This document shows positions 26,730 to 36,670 of a stretch of DNA of 64,000 nucleotides, piece by piece. This DNA is from Microbacterium sp. Leaf320 (GTDB taxonomy: Bacteria; Actinomycetota; Actinomycetes; Actinomycetales; Microbacteriaceae). The stretch lies in contig NZ_LMOD01000002.1 in assembly GCF_001423485.1 (NCBI RefSeq), positions 425,780 to 489,779 on the forward strand, in the 5' to 3' direction. The notes below the pieces were generated by a model. That model was not told the DNA's origin, made no database searches, and worked only from the letters and a program-made list of their open reading frames with translations. How positions within the stretch are numbered: the first letter of the stretch is position 1; each line of letters opens with the position of its first letter. Position numbers and translations under genes: made by a program.

Positions 26730-28136
26730 TCAGCGGGGGTCGAGGACGGGAGGCTTCGGAGCGCGCCTCCAGAGCGGTAGGAGCGCTGCGGCGACGACCA
26801 GGCCGGTCGCGACGAGGAGAGCGACGATAAAGCCGCGCGACCCGACGATCGAGGCGATCGTGCCGAGCACGGCGATCCCGAGACCGCCGCCGAGGGCGAA
26901 GCCGACCTCCTGGATCGCGCCCACCTGACCGGCGTCGTCTTCAGTGGTCACGTCGAAGAGGGTGGTCGCGGCGAGGGTCGCTGCGATGCCGAACCCGACA
27001 CCGACCAGCACGAGCGGAATCGCGACGATGTCGACCCCGGTCGCCAGCCAGGCGAGGCCGGCGCCTTGGATCACGAGCGCGAGCACGGTCAGCGTGGGAG
27101 ACGAGAGCCACCGGAGGAACACCGGGGCGAGCACCCCGCCGAGCGCGATCGCGACCGCCTGCGGAAGGATCGCGATGCCGGCCTCGGCAGCGCTGAATCC
27201 CCGCGCATCCTGCAGGTGCAGGCTCACCAGGAGCACGGATGCCGTCGACACACCGCTGCTCGCCACGATGCGCACGATGGCGGGGCTGAATCCCGGCACT
27301 CGGAAGAGTCGCATGTCGATGAGGGGGTCGCGCAGAGTCCGCTGACGGCGGATGAAGAACACCAGCGTCCCGACCGCGACGACGCCGGCGACGCCCGCAG
27401 CGAGGGGAGCCGCGAGCACCTCATGCAGGGCGAAGACGAGAGCCCCGAGGGCGACGATCGACGACAGGATGCTGAGGATGTCCCACGACGGGGGCCGCGA
27501 GCTGCGAGAGTCGGGAACGAGCCAGATCGCGAGCACTCCCGCGACGACCGCGAGCGGCACGCTGCCCAGCAGCAGCCAGCGCCACCCCGGGCCTTCGGTG
27601 ACGATGCCCCCGAGCACCGGGCCCAGAGCGCTGCCGGCACCGAAGGTCGCGGTCCACAGCCCGTAGGCCAGCACGCGCTGCCGTGCGTGATAGTGCGCAC
27701 CGATCGTGGCGACGACGCCGGCCACGACGAACGCCTCGGCGACGCCGAGGAGCGCGCGCACGACGATCAGCAGCATCCCGTCCTGGGCGAATCCGCCGAC
27801 GACGTTGAGCACCGCGAAACCGGCGAGGCCGAAGAGCACGATCCGCTTGCGTCCGAACGCGTCGCCGATGCGGGCGGCGACGATCAGCGTCGCAGCCAGA
27901 GAGAGCGCATACACGTCGACGAGCCAGAGGGCGCCGCTGTCGCTCAGGACGAGGTCGCCGCGGATGGCCGGCAGTGCGGTCGACATGCTGCTGATCGCGA
28001 GCGCGCCGATCAGGATGCCGAGAAGCAGGGGGATCATGGCGAGCCACGGATGCCGAGCCGCACGAGGTGGAGCGGCTGCCGTGGGAATGGGGAAGGTCAC
28101 CGCCTCAGTCTCGCGCCGCGGGTACACTTCAGACAA
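26730..28136 (-). CDS. MFS exporter, 14-helix DHA2-like
   Basis: Membrane protein of up to 468 residues. Helix 1 starts near residue 32 (LAMIPLLLGILIGALAISSM), motif A is GDAFGRKRI and motif C-like glycine-rich GSALGPVLGGIV follows; about 14 helices fit the multidrug DHA2 group. The start is uncertain: TTG at 28136 gives the longest form, GTG at 28127 or 28103 are alternatives. It is read divergently from the HxlR gene, and the shared promoter holds a dyad. Confidence 0.85.
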   Translation of the reverse strand: MSEVYPRRETEAVTFPIPTAAAPPRAARHPWLAMIPLLLGILIGALAISSMSTALPAIRGDLVLSDSGALWLVDVYALSLAATLIVAARIGDAFGRKRIVLFGLAGFAVLNVVGGFAQDGMLLIVVRALLGVAEAFVVAGVVATIGAHYHARQRVLAYGLWTATFGAGSALGPVLGGIVTEGPGWRWLLLGSVPLAVVAGVLAIWLVPDSRSSRPPSWDILSILSSIVALGALVFALHEVLAAPLAAGVAGVVAVGTLVFFIRRQRTLRDPLIDMRLFRVPGFSPAIVRIVASSGVSTASVLLVSLHLQDARGFSAAEAGIAILPQAVAIALGGVLAPVFLRWLSSPTLTVLALVIQGAGLAWLATGVDIVAIPLVLVGVGFGIAATLAATTLFDVTTEDDAGQVGAIQEVGFALGGGLGIAVLGTIASIVGSRGFIVALLVATGLVVAAALLPLWRRAPKPPVLDPR

Positions 28137-28138
28137 GT

Positions 28139-28166
28139 ACGGTCATTGGTGGTACATAGTGACCGT
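28139..28166. promoter_or_regulatory. Dyad operator between HxlR gene and MFS/quinone reductase operon
   Basis: ACGGTCA (28139-28145) and TGACCGT (28160-28166) are perfect inverted half-sites 14 bp apart, i.e. separated by about two helical turns centre to centre. They lie over the start region of the leftward operon and just upstream of a possible rightward -10 (TACTAT). HxlR-family dimers bind this type of site (family knowledge). Confidence 0.6.
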
Positions 28167-28179
28167 TTGGATACTATGA

Positions 28180-30108
<1,929 letters not shown>

Positions 30109-30118
30109 CACGTCGCTT

Positions 30119-30166
30119 CACAGAGGGAGGGGGCGGATGCTGCGGCATCCGCCCCCTCCCTCTGTG
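30119..30166 (+). terminator. 22-bp perfect stem terminator after argG
   Basis: Arms 30119-30140 and 30145-30164/30166 pair without mismatch around a TGCG tetraloop. The arms read CACAGAGGGAGGGGGCGG onward and the mirror CCGCCCCCTCCCTCTGTG. It lies 10 bp after the argG stop, without a long U-tract. Confidence 0.88.
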
Positions 30167-30181
30167 TGTGCGCGGTTCTGC

Positions 30182-30266
30182 GTTCGCAGTTCAGCATGAA
30201 CGCCGAGTATGTGGGCGGGACCACGCTGTTGAGGCTCTCAGCGCGATTCCATGCTGAGTTGTGAAC
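30182..30266. repeat. 85-bp terminal-inverted-repeat element, family B copy 1 (solo)
   Basis: The left end GTTCGCAGTTCAGCATGAA and right end CCATGCTGAGTTGTGAAC form imperfect terminal inverted repeats (14 of 17 positions). Two further copies, each exactly 85 bp, lie at 38924-39008 and 39991-40075. The reverse complement of this copy's right end is identical over 18 bp to the left end of the copy at 38924. It sits between the argG terminator and the TetR promoter. Confidence 0.88.
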
Positions 30267-30304
30267 CGACCGCCCTTCTGCTCCTGTGAGTCCGCCGAGT
30301 TATC

Positions 30305-30334
30305 TTGCACACAGCTGTGCACATTAAGTACGAT
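30305..30334 (+). promoter_or_regulatory. TetR gene promoter with overlapping dyad
   Basis: The -35 box TTGCAC (30305-30310) and -10 box TACGAT (30329-30334) are 18 bp apart. The -10 ends 6 nt before the ATG at 30341, so the message is probably leaderless. The dyad TGCACA-CAGC-TGTGCA (30306-30321) overlaps the -35, as expected for autorepression by the TetR-family product. Confidence 0.65.
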
Positions 30335-30340
30335 GGATCC

Positions 30341-30964
30341 ATGACCACCCGTGCTCCCCGCCGCGACTCCGTCGAGAACCGCGCCGGCATCCTCGACGCG
30401 GCCCGTGCGACCCTCGCCACAGACCCCCGCGCGTCGATCGACGTCATCGCCCGCAGCGCTGGCCTTTCGCGCCGCACCCTCTACGGCCACTTCGACGACC
30501 GCGAAGCTCTGATCCGCGAGCTCATCTCGGTCGGTGCGCAGCGCTTCAATGCGATCGCGGAATCCGTGACCGACACCGATCCTCGCCTCGCGCTCGCGCG
30601 TCTCGCCGCCAGGCTCTGGCAGGAGGCCTCGCACGTGCAGGTCGCCGCCGCTCTCGCCCTCGACGAGGCGCACGTCGAGCACACTGCAGCGGCCCTCGCC
30701 CCGCTGCGCCGCACTGTCGCAGCACTCGCCGAACGCGGTCAGAGCGACGGCAGCTTCCGCACCGACCTGACCGCCTCCACGCTCGCGCGGCTCATCGAAG
30801 AGGTGGCACGCACGGTCGTGTCGCGCACGGATGCCGCGAGCACCGCCGCAGACAACATCGCCGTCCGTACGCTCCTCAGCATCGCCGGGCTGTCATGGCG
30901 CGAAGCCGACGATCTGCTGAGCGCCCACCCCGACATCGTCTCCACACAAGAGGTCAGCGCATGA
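30341..30964 (+). CDS. TetR-family transcriptional regulator
   Basis: Protein of 207 residues. The N-terminal helix-turn-helix reads RAGILDAARATLATDPRASIDVIARSAGLSRRTLYGHFDDREALIREL, and the rest is a variable ligand domain. The ATG at 30341 is preferred over an earlier in-frame start at 30305 because the promoter occupies that stretch. It overlaps the next gene by 4 bp and leads an operon with a pseudo-ABC protein and a YhgE/Pip membrane protein, which it presumably represses. Confidence 0.9.
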   Translation: MTTRAPRRDSVENRAGILDAARATLATDPRASIDVIARSAGLSRRTLYGHFDDREALIRELISVGAQRFNAIAESVTDTDPRLALARLAARLWQEASHVQVAAALALDEAHVEHTAAALAPLRRTVAALAERGQSDGSFRTDLTASTLARLIEEVARTVVSRTDAASTAADNIAVRTLLSIAGLSWREADDLLSAHPDIVSTQEVSA

Positions 30965-31929
30965 GAGTCACCCTGCACGAGGTGAGCAAGGGGCGCGGCG
31001 GTCAGGCACTGCCGACGACGAGCCTCGAGTTCCACACCGGCGCCGTGCGCTTCGCTCTCGCCGAGACCGAGCAGCGCCCGAGCGTGCTCGGCCTGATCGC
31101 CAGCGGACGCATGAAGCCCGAGACCGGTCGCGTCACCGTCGACGGCACGACGAACAACCGGATGCTGCGCCGCGCGGTCGCGCTTGTCGACGCCCCCGAC
31201 GTCAGCGATCCGCACGCCGACATCACGCTCGCCGGTGTCGTCGGCGAAGAGCTCATGTTCGCCGGGGTCGGAGCGACGCCGCTGCATGCCCGCCGTTGGC
31301 TCACCCAGCTCGGTTTCGGGGAACTCGCCGGAGTGCCGATCGGCAACGTCGATCCGGCGGCCCGCGTGCGCATCCTGTGCGAGCTCGCCGTGCTGCGCGA
31401 GGGCACCGAAGGCATCGTGCTCGTCTCCCCCGACCGTCATGGCGGCAGCCCCGACGGCTGGTGGCGCATCGCGTCGGAGTTCGCCGACCGCGGTTACGCC
31501 ATGCTCGTGATCATCGGCGGATCCGCGGCGGTCGCCCTCGAGCGGATGAACGAGCTCGAAGCCATCAACGCCTCCGGCCCCGTGCAGCCTCTCGTGCTCG
31601 ACGCGCCCGCCGCCGACCCCGAGGCACCCGACTCCCCGGCATCCGACTCCCCGGCATCCGACCCCCCGGCATCCGACTCCCCGGCATCCGAGCCGGAAAA
31701 CCCAGATGAGCCGGTCGACGCACCGCGCGCCGATGCCGAACACGCTGACGATCCGTCCGATGCTCTGGGTTTTCCCGCGTCGGAGCCCCGGTCGTTGAGC
31801 GAGGACGGCGAAGCCGACCGAGACGACGCGCCGGCCACAGACACAGACACAGACACACCAGCCACCGACGCACCGGCCACAGACACAGACACACCCGCAG
31901 ACACGACCGAGAACGGAGCCGAGCGATGA
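30961..31929 (+). CDS. Degenerate ABC-ATPase-like protein with long acidic repeat tail
   Basis: Protein of 322 residues. The first 215 align in layout with ABC ATPases (LEFHTGAVRFALAETEQRPS, then RMKPETGRVTVDG, then RVRILCELAVLREGTEGIVLVSP). The Walker A lysine loop is replaced by AETEQRPS, Walker B reads IVLVSPDR and no LSGGQ signature exists, so ATP hydrolysis is very unlikely. The C-terminal 110 residues are acidic low complexity with PASDS and TDTDTPA repeats, encoded by a 15-bp tandem repeat near 31618-31688. ATGA overlaps couple it to both neighbours. Confidence 0.75.
   Translation: MRVTLHEVSKGRGGQALPTTSLEFHTGAVRFALAETEQRPSVLGLIASGRMKPETGRVTVDGTTNNRMLRRAVALVDAPDVSDPHADITLAGVVGEELMFAGVGATPLHARRWLTQLGFGELAGVPIGNVDPAARVRILCELAVLREGTEGIVLVSPDRHGGSPDGWWRIASEFADRGYAMLVIIGGSAAVALERMNELEAINASGPVQPLVLDAPAADPEAPDSPASDSPASDPPASDSPASEPENPDEPVDAPRADAEHADDPSDALGFPASEPRSLSEDGEADRDDAPATDTDTDTPATDAPATDTDTPADTTENGAER
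31617..31690 (+). repeat. 15-bp tandem repeat inside the pseudo-ABC gene
   Basis: The unit GACTCCCCGGCATCC occurs about four to five times with single-base changes (one copy has GACCCCCCGGCATCC) and encodes the SPASD repeat of the acidic tail. Copy number could vary between strains. Confidence 0.7.
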
Positions 31930-33845
31930 AGGTTCCCTCCATGATCGCCGCCGAGCTGCGGCGCCTCACCGCGAGCAAGATGGGCATCATCGCCCTGATC
32001 GCGCTCGTGTGCGTGCCGATCCTCTACGGCGGTCTCTACCTCTGGGCGAACCAGGACCCCTATGCCAAGTTCCCCGATGTCCCGGTCGCCCTGGTGGTCG
32101 ACGACGAGGGCGCGGCGACTCCCACCACGGGAACGGATGCTCCGACCGGCGAGACCGTCAACTACGGGGAGGACGTCGCCGAGAACCTGATCGAGGGCAA
32201 CGCGTTCGACTGGCAGCGCATGTCGGCCGATGAGGCGGCGGATGCTCTCCGCGAGGGCACCGTCGATTTCACCGTCACGATCCCCACCGACTTCTCCGAG
32301 GCACTGACCTCCGCCTCGGGCGACGACCCGCATCAGGCGCGCATCGAGCTCGAGACCAACGACGCCAACAACTACCTGGCGTCGTCGATGGGCACGCAGG
32401 CTGTCGAGAAGATCCGCAGCTCCGTGGCCGAGATGGTCGGCAGCGAGGCGGCCGAGCGGTTGCTCACCGGGCTCAGCGACGTGCGCGACAACCTCGTCAC
32501 CGCCGTCGACGGCGCGAACCAGCTCACCGACGGCGCGAACACCGCGGCGACCGGCAGCGCCACACTCGCCGATGGAACGTCGCAGCTCGCCGCCGGCACG
32601 TCTCAGCTCGCGGGCGGCACGTCGGAGCTGGCCGGCGGCGCTGCTCAGCTCGCCGATGGCGCGGCGACTCTGGCGTCGGGGGCTCAGCAGGTCAGTGACG
32701 GCAACCGGCAGCTGGCCGACGTCGCCGACCGCGCCGGGTCGGCTGTGCAGCAGGCGACGGATGCTCTGCCCCAGGCACGCCAGGACATCGCGGCGGTGCT
32801 CACGGATCAGGGCCTGACGCAGGAGCAGATCGATCGGGTCCTCGCGACCCTCGATCCGCTCGGGACCCGACTGCAGGAGGGTAACTCGACCGTACAGAAC
32901 GCGGTCGACAAGGTCGACCAGCTCGCCGCCGGAGCCGAGTCGGTGGCATCCGGCGCCTCGCAGCTCGCCAGCGGCACGCAGACGCTCGCCAGCGGCGCGC
33001 AGACCGTCGCCAGCGGCGCTCAGACCGTCGCCACGGGAGCGGCAGCGGCGAACGACGGCGCGACCCAGCTGCGCGACGGACTCAGCACCCTCGCCTCCGG
33101 CACGGCCGAGCTGCGCGACGGGCTGGCCGACGGGGTCGAGCAGATTCCCGTGTCGACCCCCGAACTGCGCACCCAGCAGGCTGACACCATCGCCGACCCG
33201 GTGAAGGTGTCGAGCGACAAGGTCGCATCCGCCGAGGACTACGGCGCAGGGCTCGCCCCCTTCTTCGCAGCGCTGTCGGCCTGGATCGGCATCTACGCGC
33301 TGTTCCTCATCGTCAAGCCGATCTCACGTCGAGCGGTCACCGCCCTGCACTCCCCGATCCGCGTCACGCTCGCGGGCTGGCTGACCCCGGCCATGCTGGG
33401 CGCGGTGCAGATGCTCGGTCTCATGGGGATCCTCGCGATCACCCTCGGCTTCACGTTCGACAACCCCATCGGCACGCTCGGGGTGATGATCTTCGCGTCG
33501 GCGACGTTCGCCGCGATCATCCTGGCGCTCAACGTCTGGCTCGGTTCTGTCGGACAGTTCCTGGGGCTCGTGCTCATGGTGCTGCAGCTCGTCACCGCCG
33601 GCGGAACCTTCCCGTGGCAGACCCTGCCCGCACCCCTCGCCGCTCTGCACCATGTGCTCCCGCTCGGCTACGTCGTCGACGCGATGCGGCAGCTCATGTA
33701 CGGGGGCAACCTGGGCAGAGCCGGATGGGACCTGGTGGTGCTGGGCATCTGGCTGGTCGGCGCGCTGCTGCTGGCGGCGATCGGCGTGACGCGGATGACG
33801 CACCGGCGCACGCTGCGCGATCTGCAGCCGAGCCTGATCGGCTGA
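31926..33845 (+). CDS. YhgE/Pip-family membrane protein
   Basis: Protein of 639 residues. The N-terminal YhgE domain carries a membrane helix and GGLYLWANQDPYAKFPDVPVALVVDDEGA. The central exported region has many Ala/Gly heptad-like repeats (QLAAGTSQLAGGTSELAGGAAQLADGA), forming a long helical stalk. Five to six C-terminal helices follow (LAPFFAALSAWIGIYALFLI through MRQLMYGG). The family includes the Lactococcus phage infection protein Pip and relatives of EsaA. It is likely an envelope stalk protein or ABC-2-like exporter partner; the preceding pseudo-ABC protein may be its cytoplasmic partner. Confidence 0.87.
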   Translation: MKVPSMIAAELRRLTASKMGIIALIALVCVPILYGGLYLWANQDPYAKFPDVPVALVVDDEGAATPTTGTDAPTGETVNYGEDVAENLIEGNAFDWQRMSADEAADALREGTVDFTVTIPTDFSEALTSASGDDPHQARIELETNDANNYLASSMGTQAVEKIRSSVAEMVGSEAAERLLTGLSDVRDNLVTAVDGANQLTDGANTAATGSATLADGTSQLAAGTSQLAGGTSELAGGAAQLADGAATLASGAQQVSDGNRQLADVADRAGSAVQQATDALPQARQDIAAVLTDQGLTQEQIDRVLATLDPLGTRLQEGNSTVQNAVDKVDQLAAGAESVASGASQLASGTQTLASGAQTVASGAQTVATGAAAANDGATQLRDGLSTLASGTAELRDGLADGVEQIPVSTPELRTQQADTIADPVKVSSDKVASAEDYGAGLAPFFAALSAWIGIYALFLIVKPISRRAVTALHSPIRVTLAGWLTPAMLGAVQMLGLMGILAITLGFTFDNPIGTLGVMIFASATFAAIILALNVWLGSVGQFLGLVLMVLQLVTAGGTFPWQTLPAPLAALHHVLPLGYVVDAMRQLMYGGNLGRAGWDLVVLGIWLVGALLLAAIGVTRMTHRRTLRDLQPSLIG

Positions 33846-33910
33846 GCCTCATCGGCTGATCGCAGCCGCACGAGAACAGGCCCCGGAATCCGTGGGTTGT
33901 GGGTAGTATT

Positions 33911-33941
33911 CCCAGAGTGCGTCCTTGGGACGCACTCTGGG
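33911..33941. terminator. Perfect 14-bp hairpin between YhgE and acylase genes
   Basis: CCCAGAGTGCGTCC (33911-33924) pairs with GGACGCACTCTGGG (33928-33941) around TTG. It is 65 bp after the YhgE stop and 49 bp before the acylase start. It may terminate the upstream operon, or sit as a hairpin in the leader of the acylase gene, since TAGTAT (33904-33909), a plausible -10, lies just in front of it. Confidence 0.6.
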
Positions 33942-33990
33942 ACTCTCTGGGACTGAGTCCCACCCTGCCTTCCCGAAAGAGTTCTCGAAG

Positions 33991-36651
33991 ATGACAACTG
34001 ATTCGCTGGAGATCGTCGACCCTGCGCGCCCTTCACTGGGTGCGCGCATCGGCCGCATCGCCTTCCCCGTCGTGGCTGCGATCGTCGTGATCGCCGTCGC
34101 CGCCGCCTTCTTCGTCACCTGGACGATCCAACGCTCCTTCCCCCAGACCGACGGCACCCTGCCCCTCGACGGCCTGGAGGCCGAGGTCACCGTGCAGCGC
34201 GACGACCGCGGCATCCCGACCATCACCGCCGACTCGACGCACGATCTCTTCTACGCCGAGGGCTTCGTGCACGCACAGGACCGATTCTTCGAGATGGACT
34301 TCCGCCGCCACGTCACGGCGGGTCGTGTCGCCGAGATGTTCGGGGAGTCGCAGGCCGGGACCGATGCGTTCCTTCGCACCCTCGGCTGGCGCAAGGTCGC
34401 CGAGGCCGAGGTCGAGGCCATGGACGAGGCGACCCTCGGCTACTACGAGGCCTACGCCGACGGCGTCAACGCCTACCTCTCATCGCGGTCCGGCGCTGAG
34501 CTGTCGCTCGAGTATGCCGTTCTGGGCATACAGAATCCCGAGTACTCGCCCGAGCCCTGGGAGCCCGCGGATTCCGTCGCCTGGCTGAAGGCGATGGCGT
34601 GGGACCTCCGTGGCAACGTCGAGGACGAGACCGAGCGGTCGCTGCTCGCGGCGGAGCTCGCCTCCGGTTCCGCGGATGCCGCCGAGACGCAGGCCACGCT
34701 CGACACGCTCTACCCCGCGTATCCGTTCGACGAGCACCCCGTCATCGTCCCGGAGATCTCCACGGTGCCGGCACTCGGGACGGATGCCGAACCCGCCGCG
34801 TTCACCACCGAAGAGAACGACGTCGAGAACGACGGAGAGATGCAGCAGGCCACCACCACGATCGAGTGGCAGGAGGCGTCCGACGTGATCGAGGCGGCCA
34901 GCATCCTGGTCGGCGACGTCGGCGAGGGGATCGGCTCGAACTCCTGGGTGGTCTCGGGCGATCTCACCGACACCGGCATGCCACTGCTCGCGAACGACCC
35001 GCATCTCGGGGCCTCCCTGCCCTCGGTCTGGTACCAGGTGCAGCTCAAGTGCAGCGAGGTCACCGACGAGTGCCCGTTCGACGTCGGCGGCTTCTCGTTC
35101 TCGGGGCTCCCCGGCATCGTGATCGGGCACAACCAGCACGTCGCCTGGGGGTTCACGAATCTGACCACCGACGTCACCGACCTGTACATCGAGCGGCTCG
35201 AGGGAGACCAGTACTGGCGCGACGGCGCTCTCGTGCCACTCGAGGAGAGCACCGAGACCATCAAGGTCGCCGGCGGCGACGACATCGAGCTGACCATCCG
35301 CTCGACGGTGCACGGCCCCATCATCTCGGGACTGACCGACGACTTCACGTCCATCGCCGATGACCCCGAGCCCGGTCTCGCGGCAGGCGGAGCGGCGGGG
35401 CCGGCACCGACGGGCGGCGGCTCCGAGTACGCCGTCAGCCTGCGCTGGACGGCACTGGACCCGGGCACCGCGGCGACGGCGATCTTCGCTCTGTCCACCG
35501 CGCAGGACTTCGAGGAGTTCCGTCACGCCGCGTCGCTGTTCGATGTTCCCGCCCAGAACCTCATCTATGCCGACACCGAGGGGAACATCGGGTACCAGAC
35601 GCCCGGACGCCTGCCGATCCGCGGCGCAGGCGACGGGTGGATGCCGCAGCCCGGGTGGGACAGCAGCTACGACTGGACCGGATTCATCCCCTTCGACGAG
35701 CTGCCGGTGTCCTACAACCCCGCTTCGGGGTACATCGTGACCGCGAACAACGCGATCGTCACCGACGATTACCCGTACTTCCTCTCGCGGGACTGGGACT
35801 ACGGCTACCGGGCGGCACGCATCGCACATCTGATCGAACGACGGGCCGCAGCTGGGCCGCTCACCGCTGAGGACATGCGCGAGATCCAGATGGACAGCGA
35901 GATGTGGATCGGCAAGCGTCTGGCATCCGCGATGGGCGAGGTCGAGGTGAAGGGGGCGGGAACAGCGGATGCCGTCGACCTGCTGCGCTCGTGGGATGCG
36001 CAGAATGAGGCATCCTCCGCTGCCGCCGCTTACGCGAACGTGCTGTGGTCGAACCTCGTGCAGAACCTGTTCGGCGAGCGCGACGAGCCCCTGCCGATCG
36101 ACGGGCAGGGCCGTCTGTTCACGGTCGTCGCCGACCTGCTCGACGACCCCGCCGATCCGCTCTGGACCAACCCGGCCCTCGACGTCTCGAGCATGGACGA
36201 GATGCTCGCGCTCTCGGCCGAAGAGGCCTACGACGAGCTCTCCGCACTGCAGGGCACCACGGTCAGCGCCTGGAGGTGGGGCGATCTGCACGCCATCACC
36301 CTGACGAGCGACACCCTCGGCTCCTCAGGCATCGCCCCGATCGAGATGCTCTTCAACCGCGGACCCTTCGCCGTGAGCGGCGGTGCATCGGTGGTCAACG
36401 CGACGGGGTGGGAGCTCGGCACGTCGTATGCGACGACCACGGTGCCCTCGATGCGGATGGTGATCGACCTGTCGGACTTCGACTCCTCGACGTGGATCCA
36501 CCTCACCGGAGCCTCGGGGCACGCATTCGATGCGCACTACATCGATCAGACTCCCGACTGGGCGGCCGGGGTGCAGAAGCCGTGGGCGTTCTCCGACAAC
36601 GCGGTGGATGCGGCGGCCCGGCACACGCTCGTGCTGACGCCCGCGGGATAG
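33991..36651 (+). CDS. Penicillin-acylase-family (Ntn) hydrolase, membrane-anchored
   Basis: Protein of 886 residues. One N-terminal helix (IAFPVVAAIVVIAVAAAFFV) anchors it outside the cell. The alpha-chain starts DDRGIPTITADSTHDLFYAEGFVHAQDRFFEMDFRR, the usual acylase opening. Autocleavage before Ser316 (IGSNSWVVSG) would create the beta-chain with the N-terminal nucleophile. Further family segments are LLANDPHLGASLPSVWYQV, GHNQHVAWGFTN and IYADTEGNIGYQTPGRLPIR. Substrates in this family include beta-lactams, acyl-homoserine lactones and other amides; the natural one here is unknown. The ATG at 33991 is chosen over an earlier frame start that would fall within the hairpin. Confidence 0.92.
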   Translation: MTTDSLEIVDPARPSLGARIGRIAFPVVAAIVVIAVAAAFFVTWTIQRSFPQTDGTLPLDGLEAEVTVQRDDRGIPTITADSTHDLFYAEGFVHAQDRFFEMDFRRHVTAGRVAEMFGESQAGTDAFLRTLGWRKVAEAEVEAMDEATLGYYEAYADGVNAYLSSRSGAELSLEYAVLGIQNPEYSPEPWEPADSVAWLKAMAWDLRGNVEDETERSLLAAELASGSADAAETQATLDTLYPAYPFDEHPVIVPEISTVPALGTDAEPAAFTTEENDVENDGEMQQATTTIEWQEASDVIEAASILVGDVGEGIGSNSWVVSGDLTDTGMPLLANDPHLGASLPSVWYQVQLKCSEVTDECPFDVGGFSFSGLPGIVIGHNQHVAWGFTNLTTDVTDLYIERLEGDQYWRDGALVPLEESTETIKVAGGDDIELTIRSTVHGPIISGLTDDFTSIADDPEPGLAAGGAAGPAPTGGGSEYAVSLRWTALDPGTAATAIFALSTAQDFEEFRHAASLFDVPAQNLIYADTEGNIGYQTPGRLPIRGAGDGWMPQPGWDSSYDWTGFIPFDELPVSYNPASGYIVTANNAIVTDDYPYFLSRDWDYGYRAARIAHLIERRAAAGPLTAEDMREIQMDSEMWIGKRLASAMGEVEVKGAGTADAVDLLRSWDAQNEASSAAAAYANVLWSNLVQNLFGERDEPLPIDGQGRLFTVVADLLDDPADPLWTNPALDVSSMDEMLALSAEEAYDELSALQGTTVSAWRWGDLHAITLTSDTLGSSGIAPIEMLFNRGPFAVSGGASVVNATGWELGTSYATTTVPSMRMVIDLSDFDSSTWIHLTGASGHAFDAHYIDQTPDWAAGVQKPWAFSDNAVDAAARHTLVLTPAG

Positions 36652-36670
36652 GCGCGCCTCGACCGGACTC

